Of a stretch of 64,000 bases of DNA, positions 22,736 to 28,800 are shown piece after piece (within the stretch, counting starts at the first letter, position 1; the number at the start of each line of letters is the position of its first letter). The notes below the pieces were generated by a model. That model worked only from the letters and a program-made list of their open reading frames with translations, ran no database searches and had not been told where the DNA came from. The position numbers and the translations under genes were made by a program. Source of the stretch: Alviniconcha marisindica. Its lineage: Eukaryota; Mollusca; Gastropoda; Provannidae. Where the stretch lies: assembly GCA_018857735.1 (NCBI GenBank), contig JABMCL010003397.1:1120001-1184000 (forward strand), written 5' to 3'.

Positions 22736-23954
22736 TATATATGCACACATGATGTGCAGACAATGTAAGTTGTTTCAAGGCACCCAACACTGACATAAAA
22801 CACTGAAACCACAATACGACACACTCCTTAAACAGTCTCACAAAACACATCCAGGCCTCACCAGTGTCTGTTTCTTCAGAGCAGGCACACCACCATCAAA
22901 GACGAAGATGGGGCGGATGCGGTAGAAAAGCAGCTTGCAGATGCGGGAGAAGAGGCCCTGGAGGTGGGCGTTGGGCAAGGGGTTGCCATCTTTGTCTCGC
23001 ATCCCTTTCATCGTCTGGTGCAGCCAGATGCTCACGTCTGAGACCGGTTAAGGTTGACGTTGTCAGACTTGTTTAACACTGAGCTGTCTGCAAAGAGGTA
23101 CTGGCCAAGACCAAGATCCCAGGAGGTAGGGGCAATACCTAACGCGACACTGTCAGTGTCACCACCAGAATGATTCTGCATTAAGACGGGCAGTGGTGTC
23201 AGCCCCTGCACCAGCCAAAATCAGGGGTTATTTCAGTACTAAAACTGTCAGTACGTTAGGTTCCCGTTTTGCATGATACCTGTGATTTTAGTTTGCCGTC
23301 TTTTAATGTGAGGGTTTGCTATGCTATTTATGTGATAGTACTGGTCTGAATAGAGATGTTTGTGTGGAGGTATTTTGTCTGTTTGGGTTGAATTTGATGA
23401 GATGTACTTTTCTTATTTGTTGAAAATGCTTGACCTGTGAGTGCATGTGTTGATGCGTGTAACTGGTAGGGTTGACTGTTTCGGATGTGTGTGTGCCTTC
23501 CAGACTCTAAGATAAAGTACTCTGTGTTTTATGTGTACTTATGTTTGTGTATTATTATACTATGTGTTATTTAAATTGTATCTTTTCTGCAGTCGTATGG
23601 CAAATTTCTATATTATTCATAGACACAGACAATAAAGATTCTGGATTCTGGATCCTACAATAAGCTAAGCAATTTATTAGTTTATAAATACAATTATAGT
23701 ACAAACTAATATTGTGTAATAAATGCATACACCAATCTAATTATTTCATAATTATTAGTAATATGACTAAGCCGCACAATGCAGTGGTTCCCAGCAAATC
23801 TCAATCCACTGACTGTGTCAGGGATAAGTGTGCAGCAGGCAAACTACAGGCACTGAAGAAGGATACCCACAGCCAGGACTTTGCCCTCCAGGGATGCAGG
23901 GGAGACTGGCTTGCCGGCAGGATGCAGCAGCTGCCACAGACCTTGGACCCCCAT
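4270..23954 (-). CDS. ERCC5: ERCC5/XPG DNA repair endonuclease, 14 coding exons
   Basis: Structure-specific nuclease of the FEN1/XPG family; in animals it makes the 3' incision in nucleotide excision repair in the nucleus with TFIIH. I spliced coding exons 23954-23867, 23037-22862, 22330-22131, 21750-21666, 20411-20268, 18351-16084, 13263-12803, 12392-12273, 10871-10658, 8480-8336, 7612-7524, 6538-6437, 6062-5978 and 5082-4270. All introns are GT-AG and phases agree. The product is about 1662 residues after correcting three one-base indels (human XPG is 1186; the excess lies in the spacer). N domain residues 1-100 carry D30 and D77; the I domain near 1181-1300 carries EAE and DDSD acidic motifs, then [12 protein letters not shown]; a PCNA-binding PIP box is near 1394. 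The ATG has G at -3 and +4. FEN1, EXO1 and GEN1 are excluded by the long acidic spacer and the PIP-box position. Confidence 0.95.
5083..5977. other. ERCC5 intron 13
   Basis: Intron between exons 13 and 14. CAA/TTG repeat at the acceptor side (5090-5103); otherwise no repeat or gene recognised. Confidence 0.7.
5978..6062 (-). CDS. ERCC5: ERCC5 exon 13
   Basis: Encodes [20 protein letters not shown] then MKELTKKM, equivalent to vertebrate [23 protein letters not shown]. Acceptor CTCAG, donor GTGAGG, phase 0 at the end. Confidence 0.93.
6140..6360. repeat. Purine-rich GA/GAAA repeat in ERCC5 intron 12
   Basis: Plus-strand A+G-rich repeats (GAAAGAGAAGGCAAAATG type), which form a polypyrimidine stretch in the transcribed orientation. 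Confidence 0.85.
6437..6538 (-). CDS. ERCC5: ERCC5 exon 12 with one apparent missing base
   Basis: Starts [15 protein letters not shown] and continues in another frame as [19 protein letters not shown], both strongly matching the vertebrate [34 protein letters not shown] block. One base is missing near 6494-6505. Restoring one base makes the exon phase fit exon 13 exactly. Donor GTATCC as in exon 1. Confidence 0.88.
6541..7340. repeat. About 60-bp minisatellite abutting ERCC5 exon 12, split by a SINE
   Basis: Units of GTGAACTGACCTTTAGACTT TGATGACTACTTGAAA type, roughly 60 bp each, run from the exon 12 acceptor to 6857 and resume at 7197-7340. The gap is a family 2 SINE. Confidence 0.85.
6857..7197 (-). 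mobile_element. SINE family 2, copy A
   Basis: Minus orientation: tRNA-like head near 7197 (GGTTTGGCCTAGCAGTAAGG, B-box-like GGTTCGATACC), body with GGTGGTGACAGTGTAGCGAT, end GGACGTTAAGCACGATG followed by (TTAC)n. Copies at 10.9, 28.4 and 58.5 kb. Confidence 0.8.
7524..7612 (-). CDS. ERCC5: ERCC5 exon 11
   Basis: Encodes [20 protein letters not shown] and KLRTLQLHD, matching vertebrate FSEWWHEAQ...KKKLRTLQL. Acceptor TTCCAG, donor GTAAGG, phase 1 at the end. Confidence 0.94.
7684..7786. repeat. (TC)n-(CA)n microsatellite
   Basis: Compound simple repeat in ERCC5 intron 10, about 70 bp from exon 11. Confidence 0.95.
8039..8268. mobile_element. TTAA-flanked MITE, family A, copy 1
   Basis: Begins TTAACCCCTTCGCTGCC and ends GGCAGTGATGGGGTTAA, so it has terminal inverted repeats and TTAA ends like piggyBac-type nonautonomous elements. 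230 bp, noncoding. Two relatives lie at 14962 and 50259. Confidence 0.8.
8336..8480 (-). CDS. ERCC5: ERCC5 exon 10 (helix-2-turn-helix)
   Basis: Encodes [20 protein letters not shown] then [20 protein letters not shown]. The [12 protein letters not shown] motif is the family H2TH DNA-binding element, with a further metal-binding Asp. The acceptor TAACAG is flanked directly by the 44/88-bp satellite. Confidence 0.96.
8487..10550. repeat. 44-bp satellite with 88-bp higher-order section, ERCC5 intron 9
   Basis: From about 9565 to 10550 a 44-bp unit (CTGTTTAACAACTACCAAGC CTGTGACCAGT type) is tandemly repeated. At 9375-9560 the period is 43. At 8560-9340 the period is 88, with alternating halves (AACCTGTTATTGGCATGTC and AAGCCTATTTCTAGCATGTT), so it is a dimeric higher-order repeat. 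The array fills almost the whole intron. Confidence 0.9.
10658..10871 (-). CDS. ERCC5: ERCC5 exon 9 (I domain, catalytic acids)
   Basis: Encodes [20 protein letters not shown] followed by [14 protein letters not shown] and IYKNFFN. EAE and DDSD are the family metal ligands, equivalent to the human E789/E791 and D810/D812 region. A SINE begins about 10 bp before the exon, so the polypyrimidine tract is repeat-derived. Confidence 0.96.
10880..11219 (-). mobile_element. SINE family 2, copy B, at the ERCC5 exon 9 acceptor
   Basis: Same element as at 6857-7197, with head near 11219 and end GGACGTTAAGCACCGTG then TTTACTTACTTACC, finishing about 9 bp from the exon 9 acceptor CCCACCAG. It contains a G run at about 10950-10968. 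Confidence 0.85.
11225..11520. repeat. 30-bp minisatellite
   Basis: Units of TGGGGACAAGGTCATGGTCA GGTCAACATGG, about eight copies, degenerate at the left. Confidence 0.85.
11605..12010. repeat. AT-rich diverged repeats, ERCC5 intron 8
   Basis: Three related blocks each with TGTGAGGCCTTA(C/T)TGTACATATA and AATAATAACAATAAAG words, a decayed tandem of roughly 130-190 bp. No gene. Confidence 0.6.
12273..12392 (-). CDS. ERCC5: ERCC5 exon 8
   Basis: Forty residues, [20 protein letters not shown] then [20 protein letters not shown], corresponding to the coiled helix just before the I domain in vertebrate XPG (LESNLLAQQNSLKAQ...MFLESQ). Acceptor CACACAG, donor GTATGT, phase 0 at both ends. Confidence 0.9.
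12617..12780. repeat. Poly-C run and (CA)n
   Basis: C run at 12620-12642, then interrupted CA repeat at 12700-12775 in ERCC5 intron 7. Confidence 0.9.
12803..13263 (-). CDS. ERCC5: ERCC5 exon 7 (distal spacer)
   Basis: Begins [20 protein letters not shown], matching the conserved GSFIEV segment of vertebrate XPG, then a poly-Asp run and a variable region ending TKGVNSL. The acceptor (ATTTCAG) and first about 40 nt are copied in a tandem array just upstream of it in the gene. Confidence 0.88.
13264..13570. repeat. 58-bp minisatellite made of the exon 7 acceptor and exon start
   Basis: Five extra copies of a 58-bp unit upstream of ERCC5 exon 7. On the minus strand each holds CTTTTTCTCCAT(A/T)TCAG plus about 40 nt of exon-like sequence. 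Confidence 0.92.
13863..14000. repeat. Interspersed repeat shared with 60905-61030
   Basis: Words GATCCAAACAC, AGGTTCAAA, ATCCCCTTTGTCAAGC and CACAAAACGACAC-type occur in the same order at both places. Family unknown. Confidence 0.65.
14130..14660. mobile_element. Possible THAP-bearing element between inverted repeats
   Basis: TCATGTGAC...TGACGTCAGTCTGGGGAGT at 14140-14183 recurs inverted at about 14605-14648 (ACTCCCCAGAGTGACG...GTCACGTGA). Between them lies a THAP-domain relic. P-element-type transposons encode THAP domains, so a decayed element is plausible. Ends and target duplication not defined. Confidence 0.45.
14248..14490 (+). pseudogene. THAP zinc-finger domain relic
   Basis: Starts [13 protein letters not shown] (Cys-X4-Cys) with GITMHEL. 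After a +1 frame change near 14310-14335 it continues [16 protein letters not shown], then [12 protein letters not shown] (Cys-X2-His). These are the ordered C2CH ligands of the THAP DNA-binding domain. No AVPTIF end or downstream transposase is seen. Lies antisense in ERCC5 intron 6. Confidence 0.7.
14962..15955. mobile_element. TTAA MITE family A, copy 2, expanded by an internal minisatellite
   Basis: Begins TTAACCCCTTCACTGCCCAG and ends GGCAGTGAAAAGGTTAA, same ends as 8039-8268 but four times longer because of the array at 15020-15840. Confidence 0.8.
15020..15840. repeat. 41-bp minisatellite inside the MITE
   Basis: About 20 units of GTATATCTGATGGTCCTATA ACAAATCTACTTTCAATACA. The ancestral single segment is recognisable in the short copy (GTATATTTTCCGGTCCTGTA). 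Several units at 15240-15480 have scattered deletions. Confidence 0.88.
16084..18351 (-). CDS. ERCC5: ERCC5 exon 6, large acidic spacer exon with two apparent frameshifts
   Basis: 2268 nt. It begins [19 protein letters not shown] and contains [17 protein letters not shown], the conserved XPG motif after the helical region. Then comes a long low-conservation spacer: a 12-residue unit ([12 protein letters not shown]) three times, a 15-residue unit ([15 protein letters not shown] type) about seven times, an 11-residue unit ([11 protein letters not shown]) twice, and a duplicated charged block ([19 protein letters not shown] and relatives). The reading frame shifts by one extra base near 16861-16870 and again near 16180-16230. 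Removing one base at each makes the exon end in phase 1, exactly what exon 7 needs. The spacer is presumed to bind TFIIH as in other XPGs. Confidence 0.85.
17140..17830 (-). repeat. In-frame coding repeats of the ERCC5 spacer
   Basis: 33-bp (two copies), 45-bp (about seven copies) and 36-bp (three copies) repeats, all multiples of three, coding acidic tandem peptides within exon 6. Confidence 0.85.
18685..19575. repeat. 55-bp minisatellite, ERCC5 intron 5
   Basis: About sixteen units of CACAGTTGCCCCTCGCCTTG GGCCCCTGTCACCCATGTCT CACTGCAATGCATTT. Long ORFs here are artefacts. Confidence 0.92.
19576..20267. other. ERCC5 intron 5, unique part
   Basis: AT-rich with no recognised element apart from a short CA run at 19990. 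Confidence 0.6.
20268..20411 (-). CDS. ERCC5: ERCC5 exon 5
   Basis: Encodes 48 residues including [13 protein letters not shown] and [13 protein letters not shown], a close match to the conserved XPG DIESEDFSSLPPEVKHEIL region. Phase 0 at both ends; acceptor TTCCAG, donor GTATGG. Confidence 0.94.
20880..21665. repeat. About 60-70-bp minisatellite made of the exon 4 donor
   Basis: About twelve copies of a unit whose minus strand reads CACTCCTATGAG|GTAATGATGG then TTGGTGAACAACAAGATGTA. It continues directly into the true exon 4 end. Confidence 0.9.
21666..21750 (-). CDS. ERCC5: ERCC5 exon 4
   Basis: An 85-nt exon encoding [20 protein letters not shown] and HALYQSYE; its place matches the acidic EEEDEKEW-type segment of vertebrate XPG. 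The donor (GAG|GTAATG) is the seed of a downstream tandem array. Confidence 0.85.
22131..22330 (-). CDS. ERCC5: ERCC5 exon 3 (end of N domain, start of spacer)
   Basis: Begins AARRENV after a TTAACAG acceptor. The [12 protein letters not shown] stretch corresponds to the helical segment after the N domain, and LPPLPEV matches the conserved LPPL element before the spacer. Phase 2 at the GTAATT donor. Confidence 0.9.
22430..22535. repeat. Interspersed repeat fragment, relative of 60045 and 61335
   Basis: TTTACGTCCACAGAGACCGT, then GGACGGCCACCTC and CACACA..CTGA words occur in the same order near 60058-60137 and 61350-61430. Confidence 0.6.
22654..22745. repeat. (AT)n microsatellite
   Basis: About 85 bp of AT in ERCC5 intron 2. 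Confidence 0.95.
22862..23037 (-). CDS. ERCC5: ERCC5 exon 2 (N domain)
   Basis: Encodes residues 30-88: [10 protein letters not shown], then [19 protein letters not shown] and KKQTL. Asp-77 in FVFDG aligns with the catalytic Asp-77 of human XPG by position. Acceptor TCTCAG, donor GTGAGG, phase 0 at the end. Confidence 0.95.
23041..23866. other. ERCC5 intron 1
   Basis: Contains a short fragment of SINE family 2 (CACCACCAGAATGATTCTGC, 23159-23200). Otherwise AT-rich with no gene. Confidence 0.6.
23867..23954 (-). CDS. ERCC5: ERCC5 exon 1 (start codon, N domain)
   Basis: Starts [10 protein letters not shown], the invariant XPG/FEN1-family N-terminus whose Gly-2 follows the initiator Met, and runs through LEGKVLAV. 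It is 88 nt long, ends in phase 1 at a GTATCC donor, and joins exon 2 to make Asp-30, a metal-binding residue in the family. The exon is in a short frame that is easy to miss. Confidence 0.93.
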
Positions 23955-24436
23955 GACAGCAGTGGATGGTCTTCAGCAGTCAACAGCCTTCAGCAGTCAA
24001 CAGTCAACAGCCTTCAGCAGTCAACATGAAAGCATGCATCGCCTGGCCCCTTGACCAGCTGTAACTGTTTCTTCCATTACTGGCACCAGCATCCAAGCTC
24101 AACCTGCCAGACATGAATACATGTGTACTGACAGCTATTTTGACAGACGGCATGCAACACAACACACCTAGCGAGTCAGCCAATATATATACCTCATGGA
24201 ATGTGAAGATTGCCACCACTTCTTTCAGTCAATGTGATCAAGCAGAGCAGACAACTACTGAACTAGTCACATAATAATATAACCTAACTGTGGCCACGAT
24301 TCTTTTGTGTATTGTTCTTTGTCAGTGTGGTATGCCAGCCAAACTGTTTTCTTTCTTCATAATTATGTTGGTAAAAACGTAAATTACTAAATATACATAA
24401 TGTTATATAATGCATTTGGTTTTTCGTTTGTTTTTT

Positions 24437-24439
<3 letters not shown>

Positions 24440-24518
<79 letters not shown>
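24440..24518. repeat. (GA)n microsatellite
   Basis: About 78 bp of GA between the two genes. Confidence 0.95.
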
Positions 24519-24521
<3 letters not shown>

Positions 24522-24689
24522 AGCATGAGAGGGGGGTGGGAGCGGGTTTTGGTCTTTACTGATGATTATCGTCTCAAAATTACTATCAAAGAATCGAAAG
24601 ATACTAGATGGTGAGCAATACAATTACACACCCTCCTTTTTCGCGAGAACTGTGAAAGCCTAGAACCACTTATATAACAAGATAGTCCA

Positions 24690-24775
24690 CTCAGACAGCA
24701 CCGACTGCTTCAAGTCGGCTCTTGATCTTGATGGTTACGTCGACTTGAGCCATGTTCTGGCATAAGTGTCGACGG
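24690..24775 (+). mobile_element. SINE family 3 tail fragment
   Basis: CTTGATCTTGATGGTTACGT CGACTTGAGCCATGTTCTG closely resembles 35855-35895, the end of the family 3 SINE. Confidence 0.6.
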
Positions 24776-25752
24776 GAAAAATGGCCAAGCGCCAATAAAT
24801 AGTTCACCACCGCTGGACACCCCAACCTATCGCACTGATGCCAGATTCCTAGATAGTGGATGTCAAGCGACGTATTCTACAGAAACAGAAGATCTGTCAC
24901 ACATATCTGGATATCCTGCCACCATCATGTTGCCACAAAGCTAGAGGTGATCAGCTTCGCTAAGTTACCTGCTGCGACGACAAGTGAAAGGTCATGCCTT
25001 GAATTGTTTGGATTGATATTTCACATCTTTGGGAAATGCACGCATTCAGGGGACGGTACTCTTACATTTGTTGGATTGCATATTCAATTTATGTTGGACG
25101 CCCGTTATGGATCGGTATTGCCCGCACTCATTCGAATCACTGCCTGCATGCGTGAGCCCTGGGAAAACAAACAAATAAATACAAACAACTTAAGCTGCAT
25201 ACATTCCCCAGAAGCGATTGCTTTTCTAAATTCCTTTCCATAAATCTCTGCATCTCTGCCCCATCCACAATATCAACCAGTCGGGAGCGGCTCGTGACTG
25301 ACGTTACTGAATGAGTTGGCTTGGTCCTGGGTTTACCTCAGCAACTGACTGGATCCATTCGCGTGGCCAAGTTTCAATTCCTGGTTGTGACAGGGCGAGG
25401 AGCTTTTTCTCAAGTTAACACAGTGCATCAGTGCCTGTCTAACCTTCATGGTGGGCACAGCACGCACTGATTAACTGAACTGATAAAAGTTGCACTCTGA
25501 CGGCTACGGAGTCAGTTAATCCATATTCACTGTGATAAGAAATGGATCATGCGGCAGAGAAATACAATCAATATCAATAGCAGAATAACCTGTAAATGTG
25601 ATGTGGTTACTTCGAAAGGAAGGGAAAGAACCACACTTGTGTGTCTGTTAGTTTTCGTGCGCTTGCTCACACGTAAACATACTGATTTTTGCCTAATCCT
25701 CAGTGCTACCGATTTCGAAGCGGAAACTGCTGAGGAAATTGTGGTCCAGCGT

Positions 25753-25764
25753 ACGCATGCGCAT
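25753..25764. promoter_or_regulatory. NRF1-like site upstream of DKC1
   Basis: ACGCATGCGCAT, read on the other strand ATGCGCATGCGT, matches about 10 of 12 positions of the NRF1 consensus, 26 bp before the DKC1 start codon. Confidence 0.4.
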
Positions 25765-25789
25765 GACATTTCATCCACACGTGTTGAAG

Positions 25790-25820
25790 ATGGCTGAAAG
25801 CGGCACGGAAACGTTTGAAA
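25790..25820 (+). CDS. DKC1: DKC1 exon 1
   Basis: [10 protein letters not shown] plus one base, then donor GTAAGT. The short acidic start is followed across a 8.8-kb intron by the KKKRKSK basic segment, matching the order in vertebrate dyskerin. The start context AAGATGG is good. Confidence 0.85.
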
Positions 25821-28800
25821 GTAAGTCACTTATTTTGGTAGTTGTGCGTGTATGTCATATTTTGATGGTGTCCGCATATGTTTATTTATGACTTACAAAA
25901 GGTCATTATTGCTTGGGCGAGATACATTTTGCACATTAATGATAGAATAATCACTAAAGCTGTAGCCCATGTGGGCCGGCCACGCAATGTTTTCGGTCGT
26001 TTAATTCGAAATCTCATGCGTGCAATTTCCATCCAGGTCCTTGATTTCTGCAAATCAGAAAAGTGCGCAGTCTAGCTGCACACAAGTTTTGTGCGAGTAA
26101 TTCCAGGATATTAGCTTACTCTTCTCGCTGAAGATGCGTGCACAAATTCTCGAGTGCCGACAAAATCTGGCCATGCGCAGACAATAAATTTTAAACTAAA
26201 GAGGACAGATCAGTTTGAAAGGAATATAAAATGATCACTAGCACAATATTGTATATTACTAGCAGTATTAACGCATTATGAGGTAGAATCCAAAGAGACG
26301 GTCGGAAATTCCTGGAACGTTTTAAAAGTTATTTTGGGTCACAAATATCACAATAATTAATAAGTGAGGTCTATGTCTAATCTACCGATTACAGCCAAAA
26401 GCCGCAACAAAAGGTGAATTTTTTTCATCATATATTTTTGTCTTTGATGGTTTTGAGTTGGCGTCACTCAAAGACTGCAAATGGCAAATGAATCTGACAA
26501 AGTGAGCACTGCTACAGTGCTAGATAAGCGGCCTCATTAACTGATTAAGATAAGAAGCTACAGCAATTAAAAACCCATGGAAAATGTACAGAAAAAAATG
26601 CAGTCTGAGTCTGAGAACATTGAGTCTTGAGTACGATTTCCTTGCCAACATTGGAACTAAGGAAGTGCTCGCGTTGTTATTGGGAAACAAGGTCAAATGT
26701 CAAAGGGCAACATGTGCCAACTGGAAACAATCAAACTCAAAGACAAAAATATATGGAGAAAAAAAATCACCTTTTGTTGCAGATTTTGGCTGTAATCAGT
26801 AGATATGGACCTCATTTAATGATTGTGATGATATTTGTGACCCAAACTAACTTTTAAAATGGTCCAGGAATTTCCAACCGTCTCCTTGGATTTTATCCAT
26901 TAATGGCAATTGGCATTATGATTATTAATATTATGGGAAATGAAGATATGTGCTGTAGTAAGTAGATAAATAATCATTAAATATATTAATATTGTACCAA
27001 TACCACTGAGCTATAGATCATACCCCATCTACATGATGGTTAGGAAACAGCACAGCAATTCAGTGGCCTTTGTTGGCTTTGATTAGTGTTCTGAAGCTGT
27101 CACTTGTGTCAGCTGAGTCAATCCAGTGTGACTGGCTGTGAACTGGGGTGTTGTAGAGGTGGTTTGGGCCATCTTGGACAGTCTGCACACAAATTTTACG
27201 GAGGGTTGGTGGTGCAGAGCAAGTGCACTAGCTTTCAAAGTAAAGTCAAAAGCCAAGTTAAATTATTTTTCCAGTACAGCTACTACTGAGCTACTGGACT
27301 AGGAGTAGTAGTTGCTAGTACTAGCTACTATTAGTACAGTAATAGTTCTAGTAACCTGAGCAAGTTGAAGGCAAATGTTTACTGGTAAAAACTGGCATCA
27401 CATGTACAAGTTACAACTACAACTGCCAATCTAACTGTTAGATTGGCTGTTGTAGTTGTAACTTGTACACACGATGCCAGTTTTTACCAGTAAACATTTG
27501 CCTTCAACTGTTAAACAGAACCACAGAGTCTGGTATTCCCCTCTTCCCTTATTTTGAACTTCATAAATTAATTCACACTGATTGAGCCTAGTTCAGAAGT
27601 TGCTGATTTAGGTAAAGTGATCAAGCTGTGTTGTTGTCCCTTCACATTCTAAATTAAATAAGTTGTTGCTTTTTAATGCCAAGTTAACAAGATAGGTCAC
27701 TGAGCATGAGAATGCCAAGTTAACAAAATAGGTCACTGAGCATGAGAATGCCAAATTAACTAGATAGGTCACTGAGCATGAGAACGCCAAGTTAACAAGA
27801 TAGGTCATTGAGCATGAGAGTCTTTTTCCACCATTCCATGTTTTTTCAATCAACTTTACTTTAGCCTTCAGTTTTACTTTTAGAGATCTACAATGACTGA
27901 TGTGAGAGTAACAGAGAGTGTACATTATATTATAATAATATATTGCTTTGACCAAGGTTCCCATTAATGCACAAATGTGCATCCCTTGTGCACTAGAACT
28001 GAAAAGGATGCACTAAACTTACACCTAGAGGGTCCCATGGGACACACTAAGCTTAAGAAAGTGCCAGGAAGTCCAAACCTCCTGTTCCCAACTGACAGAA
28101 AATGGGGTCATGTCAGCTATTCCTACCACCTCTGTCTCAGAACCAACAGCTACCTTACTCTGCCTTTGTTACTGACAAGAACACATTATCCCAAACTTCA
28201 TGAGGTGCTGGTACACAGGACTGCACAGGTTCTTTCAACATCAGTGCACAGACACAAATACTCCAGCACACACCTAACAAAGATATCAAACAAGATAGTG
28301 GTAAACATGGTGCTTAACATCTACAGAAACCATAAGGCTTATTATGGGGGAGATGGAGGGGGGGGGGGGGGGGGGGGATTGTATAACTATTGCTACAATG
28401 TCACCACCAGTATGACTCCTGCTTTAAGATGGTACACAGACTACAACTTTTGAAGAGAAAGGAGAGCCGAAGCGGATTCGAACTGAGGCCTCTGCTTATC
28501 AGCCTAAATCCTTACCGCCAGGCCAAACCGGCTTATTGTACAAACTTGTTGGTATGGGGCTTAATGTCCTCAGATGTCCAGCATGTATTCAGTTGTCAAG
28601 CTGATGCAAGTTAGATACGACATGTATCGGTTGTCCAGCATGTATCCATTGTCAAGCTGATGCAAGTTAGATCCGACATGTATCGTTGTCCAGCATGTAT
28701 CCATTGTCAAGCTGATGCAAGTTAGATCCGACATGTATCGGTTGTCCAGCATGTATCCATTGTCAAGCTGATGCAAGTTAGATCCGACATGTATCAGTTG

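Larger units (their letters stand above)
23955..25789. promoter_or_regulatory. Intergenic region between divergent ERCC5 and DKC1
   Basis: The start codons are 1.8 kb apart and face away from each other. Close to the DKC1 start is ACGCATGCGCAT (25753-25764), near the NRF1 palindrome TGCGCATGCGCA common in housekeeping promoters. The rest holds a (GA)n tract at 24440-24518 and a SINE tail fragment near 24700-24770. No TATA box stands out. Whether one bidirectional promoter serves both genes is inference. Confidence 0.45.
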
